32,500 bases of DNA from Chromera velia (taxonomy: Eukaryota > Sar > Chromeraceae). This document shows positions 23,466 through 32,500 of this stretch, piece by piece. The translations under genes and the position numbers were made by a program. The stretch's first letter is position 1; the number at the start of each line of letters is the position of its first letter. Location: contig JAHBMJ010000890.1 of NCBI GenBank assembly GCA_018398765.1, positions 1-32,500 of the forward strand. Direction: 5' to 3'. The notes under the pieces are model-generated. The model saw nothing but the letters and a program-made list of their open reading frames with translations, did no database searches and was not told the DNA's origin.

Positions 23466-23639
23466 CAATCGTTCGATTGGAAGTTTTTCATTGAGACGTA
23501 TATGTAGAAGTACAGAAACATGCCCAAAGCTCAGAGTCCAGAGGCTTTCGAGGTTGAAATAAGCCCCAATTTTAGAAACACAATCTTCCTTCTTACGCTG
23601 ACCGGATCGGTTTGATCGAACGTACACGCACAAGCAAAA

Positions 23640-24439
23640 ATGCAGAAGATGGTTTCTGTTGCTCTCGCCGTCTCCGTCCTTTTGTCCTTATCCTTCACGC
23701 CAGCCACCAGTATCCTCACAACCTCTCTACGAAAGCTCTCCAAAAAGGGCGAGACGGTGTCACTGAAGACGGTAGGGAGGAAGGGAAGCGATCTGAAGGC
23801 GGCCTCTAGAACCAATTTCTTCTATAAAATCGAATTCAAATGGACCACTGGAGCACTTCCGCCCCCTTTCTTTGCAAGGTACGGAAATGCTTCCCGACCG
23901 ATTGCTGCAGTGTCTCTTCAATCAAGTGCTCTACTACCTCTCCGGCAGCGCAAGAGCGCGTCCTTCCTTGGCTTTTCCCGCTGCACCTCGATACATTACG
24001 GTCTCGTCTCCTGTCGTCTCTTTGTAGCAATACATGTATATATGATAATTTATTACGCATTCATCACGTACCTAAATTTCAAATGTGTGCTGCGTGCAGA
24101 TTCATTATCACTGCTGAGCCTGGAAAGCTGACGATGCTTAAGACAGACTACGAGGGTGAAACGATGGAGGAAAAGGAGGTGACTCTCGACCTCACCGAGT
24201 ACGGGAAAATTGCAAAGGAGGTGAGGGTGCGCTGCAACAAGGAGACGAACTCGCCAGAGAAGGGCATCAAATACGAGCACCCAATGGGAGGCCCTGTCTA
24301 CAGCCTCACTGCGTATGCCAAGGGGACCGTCCTGGACACCTACTCTGGAAAGGTGGGGGACTTTGCGATGGAAAGCGGTTGCCTTCCAGACGTTGTCGAG
24401 ATAGTGAAGAGCAAGTTCCCGGAGGAGACGACGGAGTAG
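23640..24439 (+). CDS. small secreted protein of unknown family (192 residues, 2 exons)
   Basis: Exon 1 is 23640-23878 and exon 2 is 24100-24439, joined in phase 2 through a GT-AG intron (GTACGG to CGTGCAG); TAG at 24437-24439. The N-terminus (KMVSVALAVSVLLSLSFTPA) is a classic cleavable signal peptide, so the protein is secreted or routed to the endomembrane system. The mature part, about 168 residues, is rich in alternating polar and hydrophobic residues (FYKIEFKWTTG; LTMLKTDYEG; EVTLDLTEYGKI), suggesting beta strands. It has two cysteines (VRCN, SGCLPD) that could pair. No transmembrane segment follows. I do not recognise the family. The exon 2 frame also runs open upstream through the intron, so that reading should be ignored. 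Confidence 0.75.
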
Positions 24440-24860
24440 ATCTCGAGGAGAAAATGGGTTGAGAACAGTTAAGCAAGGAAAGCAAGCAAGCAAGAATGTG
24501 ATCAAGAAAGGAACAGAACGGCGTGTTGTTTGAGAAACAAGACATGAGGGTGCACATCGGAGAGCAGGAATCGCGATACGAATCGCAACGGTGGCAGAAT
24601 GTACGCCGAGACACTATGCCCAGCAATATGCCTCTTCTCTGTTTGTTTCTTTACATCCTTAACGGGAACGGACCACAAAGCGGAAGGAGACTTCAGGGTC
24701 CGTTTTCTCGGAGACAGGGTCGCAAAGTGACAAAGTCATACTCCACTTGGTGACGTGCTGTTGTGCAACGTCCATTTCACCGTCGACCCCTTTTCTCTTT
24801 AAAGAGGGGCTTAGACTCTCTCTCGCACGACGCCCTGCCAGTGTTGTTAGCCGTTGTTAA

Positions 24861-24866
24861 AATAAA
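24861..24866 (+). terminator. possible polyadenylation signal AATAAA
   Basis: AATAAA lies 422 bp after the stop codon of the small secreted-protein gene, just before an A-run at 24883. It is the best candidate 3' end signal for that transcript, but alveolate and algal genes often lack a strict AATAAA, so this is weak. Confidence 0.3.
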
Positions 24867-24899
24867 ACCAGACAACTCATCTTAAAAAAAAAGAGTGCT

Positions 24900-26297
24900 T
24901 ACTTGGGTCGCTCTATGTTTAAATCCGAGTCGTCGTTGATTGAAAAAAAACACTGCCACACAATCATCATGAGTCATACATACATACGCTTACATTATAC
25001 ACAGCATGCAGGGCCGTACTCTAGGCCGTACTACGCGGTAGCTCCTAGGGTAGCTAGCTTACCGGTCTTAATCGTTTCAACGAAATCAAACCTAGAATGA
25101 AACGTCTAGTTTGGTTTTGTTTAATAGTATAATAATAATTAAACCATGTGGCATGGCTGGCAGTCAACATCACATGAAGCAGCCTCGCTCATGCGCAAGC
25201 ACGCCCTGCCAGAAGTGGAAGAGTTTGAGAAAAAATGCAGTTGTTAAGCTATTTGCCAAATGCTGTGAAATGAGGGTCCATCATTTAACAATCTGCCTTG
25301 CGTATTGTGACTTACCGAACGCTAGACGCCTATTATGGGCCGATAGCGATGGCGTATGATGATGATGATGATGATGAACCAATTCTAAAAATTGATATGC
25401 AGTTAAAACTAGAGTTAAAATTAGCCGAGCAAGTTTAAAAATAAACGAGAATTATTTGTCAACGTTGGCTGCGTTGCTGCCTTAACATACAATGATCATG
25501 CAATCATAAATATTAAAATGGATTAAACGGCTGATAACGTGTAATATAATCATATATAATCATGCATATATGTGTCTTACAAGGTCTCCTATAGCCTTTT
25601 ACTCAGCCTTTTACAAGAATCTTTAAAAACCCTAGAACTAGCCTTAGAATGGTACAAGTCGACTCTAGTTGAGTGACTCGAGTCTTAGTCGACGCCTATA
25701 GCACTGGACCGTAGGGGAACTTATAAGAAAAATCCTGTCATTATAATATCATATCCTATACAATTTAAATTTTAGTTGGGTTTCCCCAATGACAATGACA
25801 TTCCTATGAATTTAACAAAAAAAATTAACACGAAAAGTTAATTATATACATAAATTTTTAAACAATTTTTTTATCATGTTAGATTTAATATATACGCTAG
25901 TATGTACGTTCAGACTATACTAGTAGACTCTAGAGTAGACTGCATGTAGGACATTTAACCATGTGAACCAAATTCCCCAATTAATCACATGATTCATATC
26001 AAATTAAGTCGTCAATGAAACAGACAGGTCGGCAAGACATCAGAAAGACCTACAAGGCCACCGCCGCTGCTTTTGTGCAGTCAAAAACAAACAAATGCAG
26101 CGTCGTACACGCTGCACGCAAGCACCGAGTCCGGCAGTCGCACAGACCGCTTTTCTAATTACAGTGAATTCTCTCAATCGGCTGTACGTCTATCGGACAA
26201 ATGTGAAAAGAGAGGCTGCGTGCCGACAGATCCGCAGTTGCTTAATTTGTCCCTTTCGCCTGCTTTCCTCCTCCGTTTCCGGACTCAAACAGTGCAG
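24900..26297. other. AT-rich intergenic spacer, no gene seen
   Basis: Mostly AT-rich DNA with a (TGA)n microsatellite at 25357-25377 and several CTAG-rich short dyads near 25020 and 25920. Convergent genes flank it: the secreted-protein gene ends at 24439 and the KBP gene ends at 26298. The last 250 bp regain balanced composition and probably include the 3' untranslated region of KBP. Small open frames here are not convincing. Confidence 0.4.
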
Positions 26298-28660
26298 TCA
26301 GCTTCTCGCCTTCGCCTGCTGCAATTTGCCCAATTGAGTCGGCAGCAGTTGCATCATCTCGGCCCCCTGCATCATCACACATGCACCACAGCTAGATGAA
26401 AAAGACCAACAAATCAATCAAACTTCTACGTATAAAGGGGCATGCATAAAACATGCAGCTCGCAGTCCAACGACACTCTTTTCATGTCCATCCATCGGCC
26501 TTCCTTCCATTCGCTTCCATCGGCCCCCCTCTCCCACTCTCCACGCCCCAACCGTACCCACCACTAACTTCTCATGAGCAACCATTTCGAAGTGGGAGAG
26601 GAGCCTTGAAAATGAAAATTCCTTCGTCAAAGACCGTTCTTCTTGTGATATCAATATGAAGACATCAGCTTGCACTTCAATGAGGACGTCGGTCTCGTCC
26701 GAACTTACGGGTCTTGAGGCAGAATTCGTCCCTTCTTCCCTTCCTTCCTCGCTCCCCTTCCCCTGTGCGACAGACAGACCATATCGTCTCTTCTTTAATT
26801 TACTTTTTCGCTTCCTTTCTTTCTGACAGACAGACAGATGGATCAACCGACCAGCTCGAGTTCCTGTTTGACGAGGGGGTCTTCCTTGATGTCCGGGTGT
26901 CTGTTCCCGTAGTCAGTCAACCACTCGTACTCCTGCATGGATGCATACATGTCAGGTCAACGTTCGTTCACATGAAGGAGGATTAGATGCGAGAGAAGCA
27001 GCGTTCAGGAAGAAGAGTGAAAAGATAAGGCAAAAAGAGAGGGGGGCAGTAACATAGCTGCGGTTCATACTTTCCTCTCTGAAGTTGTCTTCTTTCTGTT
27101 TCTTTGTTGCCCTGCCAACAAGACGGTTTCATAAAAAAAACATGCAAGGCCTCCTCTCCTTTTCCCCCTTGAATTGTTGTTCGTGCAGCGACTAAACGTG
27201 AAGTCACACCTTCTTGTACAAACATTTCCTTCCACTCTCTGACTGCACCAACCTTGTAGGCCTTCGCAAGGTTCTCAATCCTCTGTTCAAGATTCAGACC
27301 CATCTTGCCGTACATTCTGCAAACTTGTGCCAAGATCGCACAGCCGACGCTCAGGAGGTCCAAGAGAAAAACCAAAGCAGGGGTGAAAAAGTGAAGAAAT
27401 AGATCGTTAGTCGAAGCACCGCAGTATATACGGTACCAGACATCACAACGAAAAGATGAAAGAAAGGGATCAAGAGGCAAAGGAACAAAAGCACAAATAA
27501 AGAAAAGGAAGTGAACGAGGAGGAAAGGCAAGATGCACTCTGCGTCAATCCCCGAAGAAGCCAACAGCAGTCTCTTCCATCTGCAACAACCAAAACACCC
27601 GTAACGTCAAGTCACCCAGAGACCAAAGTGCGACATGGGACTACAACACCTCGCCTGTGTCCTTTCTCTCTCCTCTGTGCACAGCAAGACCACACTTGCC
27701 CAAAGCGAACACTCAAGAAATGCACTTGCCTTGCCACACAGAAGCGGGCCGTGAGGAATGTGGGAAGGTCTTCTGTCTCGATCGGATCCGGGAATTTTCC
27801 TTCCTGTCTCAGCACAAAGCAAAGAAAGGGACAGAGAAAGTCAAACGGAAAAGATCTTCTCAATCAGGCTGAGATCAACTTTGTATGTTTGCCAACTTTC
27901 AGCGTGTGCAAACTCTTCCCCTCCGCCATTACTTTCTTTACCCCCCCCCGCCCCCCCTCTCTCCGTCGCCGGTTCGCGTGCTGACTTTTAGGAGAACAAA
28001 TCATGCGTACCTGCCCTCCTGCTGTCTCTCCTCTAAAAGATCAGACCAAATTGTCGTTTTCTCTCACACGAAGAAAACAAAAAAAGCGATAGGCTCATCT
28101 ACTCACCCTGCTGCCTTCCGTTCTCTTCTCCACTCTTCTCCTCTCCTCTAGCACACAGAGGAACAGACCGACCAACCGACTGACCTTCTTGAAAGATTCC
28201 ACGAACGCTGAGTAGTGTGCACAGGACTTGAAAGCATACTGTTGGGTCTTCACCAGCTTGTCAGCATCCAGACCTGAACAGAAATATACTCATATGTATG
28301 CGCACACATACATATATACATGTATGCACACACAAACACAATCACACCCAAAGTGGAAGAAAAGGAAGAAGAAAACGGACGGAGCACAAGCAAGCGAACA
28401 TCAATCAATCAGTTCCTCCTTTGTCTCAAAATTCACCAACGTTATTATTGGCACACACCACCACTCGCCCCCGATGCTCTCACCCTTCTGCTCCTTCTTC
28501 TTCATTTCCTCCATTTTCTCCTCCATCAATCCGACTCTCGACCAATTTGTGAAGGGCACCCGATCGTTCTCCGCAATCTCACGGAGCTCTCCGTAGGCCT
28601 CCGCTGCCTCGAACACCATCTGCCTCCTGCAAGCCTCAGAAATGAACGCAAAAACAAGTT

Positions 28661-28695
<35 letters not shown>

Positions 28696-31600
28696 CACCT
28701 GCATGAGACTCCACGGGGACTGTCTGAGTGTGTAACAACAAACAAAAAGGGAGACCAACAGACAAACCCGCACAACCACTCGACCCCTGCCCTCCTGTCT
28801 GCCTGACCATGTGTCGAGATAGACCCTGGGATTCAAACCGTCGATCAGGGGTTTCAGGAGTTTCACTCGGCGGGTCAACATCGCACTGCAATCAGGCACG
28901 CAGGAAGGCATGCAGAGTGACAGATAAGCAACGAAGTTAGACGTTTTGTTGAACACGCGAGATGGGTTGGAGAAGACAAATAAATATGCAGAACACTGCT
29001 AAAGAAAGGAAGCAGGAGAATCGGTACATTCCTGACAGAAGAGTAGGGAGGGCTGACATGAAAACCCATGAGAGATTGCTGATCGACTTTGTGTCACCCT
29101 TCCATTCCTTCCTCGAAAACCAGACCACACCAGTGAAAGCACCCCCCCCTCCCAAACAACCGAGAGAGAGACAGACAGATAGACAAAGAGGCGGACCTGT
29201 ACCTTCCCGGATCTGCCTCGAAGGAACACAATAGCCTGCAGACAATCGGTCTCTCACACATATGCATGCATAAACACATACACACAGAGACAGAGACAGA
29301 GTCACAGACAGGCAAACAGGCAGATCGTACGCCTTTGTTCTCTTCTCTTTCCTCCACTGCCTTTCCGTTCTCTCACGCACAAAAAAATCAAAACGGGCAG
29401 ACCAGACAGGAAGGACAAGCAAGAGACCGACTGACCAACACCAGCGACACAGAAAGAGACCTTCATGAGGGAAGACTTCCTTTCCCGTTACTGCTTTCTT
29501 CCCTTCCTTTTTCCCTTCAGACAGACAGACAGAGAGACAGACACAGAGAGAGACACACAAAGACACATGGTCTCTTTCTTATTCGCACCAGCATGTTTCT
29601 TCCCCATCCCGCCCTCATAAATAGTAATTCGCTTCTCGCTAAACATCGACCCACCTGTACGTAGCAGATAGCATGAGTTGCAGCTTCACGTGTTCCGTTG
29701 TCCATCCATCCAGCTTGAAATGCTCCAGGCTCTTCACGATGAGGGACATGATCAGCTTGAAGAGCTCCGCCGCCTGGGGGGCGCCTCTGGCAATGAAACT
29801 GTGGTTCTGGTACACTGACTCGTAGGGGGCTAGCGGCTTTGGAAGCGGAGGGCAGCGAGAGGAGGCAGAAAAGAACTGCGAGTTGTACGCGCACATTTTC
29901 TTCTTCACCTGCAGGCAGGAGCGCGTGTGGCAAAGAGGCGGAAAAAGTGCAAGCGCATTATCAAAAACAACATGCAGTGTGTAGTAATGTTCTCTTCTGC
30001 ATTCGAAAACCGGTCGTCGAACCTCTTTCTTCCCCTCTGTTGTTGTGTCCGTCTCTTTTCCCATTAAAGCTTTCACTCTTCCTCCCTGCCTCCACCTTTT
30101 GGATGTGGACAAGACCAACAGTCTTCTATTGACATGCCCGCACAACCAACCCCAAGCACAGAACAAGAGAGAGAGGACAAGGCATGAATGACCACACACC
30201 CTGCAGACCGACCACGAGGAACCGCATGCCAGACCGACCGACCCACCGCAGAGTCTACATTCGGAAACCGGACAGCCAGCAGCAAGGAGACGCCATCGGT
30301 AATCTCGAGAATTCTGCGTGAAACCAGAGCAGGAGAGACCAGGGAGGAAACGAAACCAACCTAAGTGCACATGCACAAATGAACACACATACGAACTCGT
30401 ACACACGTAAAGACAAAATCTGTACAGGAAAGAAACCAGGAGCGGAAACAGACTGGAACAAACAAACGTCTGAGGTAAACAGAGAACACGAGTTGGTTGT
30501 TGCATTCTATTGCTATTTCAAGTTTAGAATTCATCCCACGCTGTCGGCACACAGCACGATGACCGCAGAAAACGACAAAAAACCTCCCATACAATCACCA
30601 AGTACCAAGGCAGATTCCGGATCCCCTTCAGATTTGCCGATTTCACACGCCGCACTGACACCTCGATGCCCTCCCTTCATCTCTGTCTGCCCACCACCCA
30701 CCCCGTGGTCAGGCTGGTGGTTTGTCAGATTCTTTTTGACAGGTATGGAGGGGAGGGGACAAGACACGAAAAACAGGACTCAAGCAGCAGAATTGAGGAT
30801 ATGCCCATGAAAGCAAACCAAACTGACCCGTCAGAAGAAGAAGTAGTTTCTTTGTCTCCTTCCTTCTCCTTCTCTTTCTCTTTCCCCTTTTCGTCAGTCT
30901 CTGCTGCCTTCTCCACACACACTCCCGAGGACCTCCCAAGCTCCCCCGCCTTCTCTCCTTCAGTCGTCTCTTCTGTTTCTTCAGTCTCTCTGCGAACCGA
31001 GACGGCAGCAGCCTTCCCGGTTTCCCCAGCAGTCGCAGACGAAGAAGAGGAACTCGACCCTGCTGCCGCGTATGTGGCCCCTCGTCCCTGCGAGTGGGCC
31101 AGTGCCGCCTCGACAGACGAGAACTCTTCCCGAAGAGTCAACAACTTGCTCTCGTCGCTGTCCACGGACACTTCCTGCAAGACGCAAACAGGAACAAAAA
31201 GCAATTCCGAGAAAGAACTACGAGCCCCACATCACCAATCGAAACAACCTACCCGTCTCTGAACAAGAGTCCTTGTTGCTGTTTCTGCAGTTGTCCTTCC
31301 CTTTTCCTTCGCAGAACATTCTGGGAGCATCCAGCACAACGTCCCGCGGGACAGCCAAGGGCCACTCACACACGGGCACGCACACAGACACAAATAGGCA
31401 CCTCCAGACATTTACACCCCCCCAAGCAAAACGGACATACAAACAAACCTCCGGGCACGCAGCGTCGAATTCGACCTCTCCGGGCACGGGGACCTCCCAG
31501 AGCATATCGCTTTCGTGATCAGGTGGCAGCGTCTTAGGATTGGCCTCCTCTTCGGTCTGTCCGTCTCCCTCTGCCTCGCCCTGCTTCTCCTGGGTTGTCC

Positions 31601-31911
31601 TCGCAGCAATGGAAGACCTCCTCAAAAAGTCCCCCTGCAGAAGAAAGAAGACCAGCGAAGGAGGAAGCCGCCCCTCCATTCATTTTTGCAAGGGACCAGG
31701 GGATCACAACAGACCTTCAGAGGTGCACCCCCGGAAGAAGAAGAAGAAGAAGGAGAAGAAGGAGAAGAGATTAAAGAGACAGGGGTATACAAGGAGGGAG
31801 GAAAGAAGGGGAAAGCAGGCGGGAGCGAGAGGAAGAGAGAGAAAGAAAGGACAGGAAAGAAACGAAAGACGAAACAAAAAGAAGAAAAGCAAGACAAAGA
31901 ACAAGCAAGCC

Positions 31912-31946
<35 letters not shown>

Positions 31947-32201
31947 CAAACTGACTTTTTTGAGCCACAAAAGTCTTCCATTCGTCTCTGGATTCTGTCC
32001 CCCCCCTCCTTCGATGTCCTTCCGGAGTTTCCCTGCCGCCCTCTCCTTCTCCTCCCCCTCTTCACTCGCCTGTTCACGGAACATATCAGCGATTTCCTCC
32101 GGTTGGCTCTGGAGCTTTGCGGACAGTTTCAGCCTGGCGATGTAGAACTGGGCGAGGTCTCTCTGCACCTCCGCGAGCAACTCCCGACCTCTCTCCTTCG
32201 A
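26298..32201 (-). CDS. KIFBP: KIF-binding protein (KBP/KIFBP) homologue, 5' end beyond the window
   Basis: Twelve minus-strand exons: 32201-31956, 31634-31449, 31174-about 30824, 29908-29655, 29235-29203, 28885-28808, 28626-28484, 28273-28185, 27803-27730, 27316-27253, 26932-26852 and 26366-26298 (TGA 26298-26300), about 555 residues. Phases agree at every junction; only the exon 3 donor is a guess. In animals KBP is an alpha-helical TPR-like protein that binds kinesin motor domains and blocks microtubule attachment. The assembled C-terminus follows the family in order: FKLDGWTTEHVKLQLMLSATYR, LLCSFEADPG, MLTRRVKLLKPLIDGLNPRV, RQMVFEAAEAYGELREIAE, KTQQYAFKSCAHYSAF, LPTFLTARFCVAR then MYGKMG, ENLAKAYK then EYEWLTDYGNRHPDI, KQELEL then GAEMMQLLPTQLGKL. 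Acidic Ser/Glu-rich inserts fill exons 1-3. By comparison with human KBP (621 residues), some 300 N-terminal residues should lie beyond 32500. The phase-0 acceptor at 32202 shows at least one more upstream exon. Confidence 0.88.
28661..28693. repeat. (AC)n microsatellite in a KBP intron
   Basis: About 33 bp of AC repeat in the intron between the exons at 28885-28808 and 28626-28484, about 35 bp upstream (sense direction) of the 28626 exon, so on the sense strand it is a GT tract close to the acceptor. Confidence 0.9.
31735..31947. repeat. polypurine tract with (GAAA)n in a KBP intron
   Basis: About 210 bp of almost pure A+G on the plus strand, hence pyrimidine-rich on the KBP sense strand. 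It includes AGA repeats at 31737-31766 and (AAAG)n at about 31915-31946, and fills most of the intron 31635-31955. Lys/Arg-rich open frames here are compositional artefacts. Confidence 0.9.
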
Positions 32202-32500
32202 CTGCAGAGAGAAGAGAGGAGAAGTGAATGGTGAAGTCAAGAAAAAAAAAAAAAGGAACACCCGCCCGACAAACGTACCAAATGTCTTCTTTTGGCAGAC
32301 AGAAAGAAGAACAGAGAGCACCAAAGACACAAAAAGTGAAGAGACTTGGTGTGGTTCAGCAGGAAGTGCTCACGGGGACACAGACAATTTCTGCTTCGCT
32401 TCCCTTCTGCTGCAGTGTTTTTTTGTTTGTTCAAATGGGTTTTCTTCACTTGTTTTTGGACCGGTGAAAAAATGAAAATAAGGGTCGTCCATATCTCCGG
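32202..32500 (-). other. intron or upstream portion of the KBP gene at the right edge
   Basis: A good acceptor (TTCTCTCTGCAG) ends at 32202, and pyrimidine-rich sequence lies before it on the sense strand, so this is mostly intron. A minus-strand ATG at 32490-32492 opens a short frame (MDDPYFHFFTGPKTSEENPF) of 40 codons that could be part of another exon, but I cannot find a strong donor in the needed phase and do not call it. Confidence 0.4.

Noticed and set aside
26850-26932. Ending KBP at the in-frame TGA just after QELELVG
   Set aside because: A GT donor lies at GAG CTG and a further phase-0 exon at 26366-26298 supplies the expected EMMQLLPT C-terminus.
27200-27252. Longer version of the KBP exon at 27316, adding VGAVREWKEMFVQEG up to a donor near 27208
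   Set aside because: The family sequence runs directly from ENLAKAYK to EYEWLTDYG, and the phase-0 GTTGGT donor at 27252 gives that join, while the longer exon would end in the wrong phase.
27480-27564. Minus-strand frame MASSGIDAECILPFLVHFLFF as the exon before MYGKMG
   Set aside because: It looks protein-like but its phase does not match the preceding KBP exon; the segment at 27730-27803 fits both phase and family sequence.
31515-32234. Plus-strand Lys/Glu-rich frame of 239 codons at the right end
   Set aside because: It is antisense to KBP exons and a polypurine intron; its composition explains its openness.

Overview
The window is nuclear DNA of a eukaryote with spliced genes. Introns are numerous, mostly GT-AG with one likely GC-AG, and loaded with simple repeats. 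TGCATGCA-type palindromes are common, AT-rich repeat islands alternate with GC-richer gene blocks, and there is a Ty3/gypsy chromodomain retrotransposon. I think a microalga or protist is most likely, and a chromerid-like alveolate (Chromera-type) would fit, but the species is a guess. There is nothing prokaryotic here: no operons, ribosome binding sites or CRISPR.

Layout. 1-790: unassigned, perhaps the 3' end of an upstream gene. 791-1934: AT-rich island bounded by short imperfect inverted repeats. 2854-6621 (minus): a five-exon gene, all junctions phase-consistent, for a 704-residue protein made of a pseudokinase-like kinase domain, a divergent ubiquitin-like domain, a near-complete ubiquitin ending in LRLRGG, and an acidic tail. 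6622-7440: divergent intergenic region with TGCATGCA motifs. 7441-11410 (plus): a four-exon coiled-coil, proline-rich protein of about 800 residues. 11411-13030: AT-rich, with an 80-110 bp degenerate repeat. 13130-13844 (minus): pseudogene of a secreted repeat protein. 14346-15078: a 733 bp transposon-like element with 30 bp terminal inverted repeats. 16928-22924: a Ty3/gypsy chromovirus (minus strand) with two LTRs and a perfect 5 bp target duplication, decayed by nonsense mutations. 23640-24439 (plus): a two-exon gene for a small secreted protein. 26298-32201 (minus): at least 12 exons of a KIF-binding protein (KBP/KIFBP) homologue whose 5' part lies beyond the right edge.

The genes do not form a pathway. 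The kinase-ubiquitin gene and the coiled-coil gene are head-to-head and could share a promoter. KBP is a kinesin regulator in animals, so it points to microtubule transport. The most notable object is the pseudokinase-UBL-ubiquitin fusion: its ubiquitin keeps the hydrophobic patch and the Gly-Gly but has Ala at the position of Lys48. All gene models were assembled by hand from splice signals, reading phase and remembered family sequences. No search or alignment program was run.
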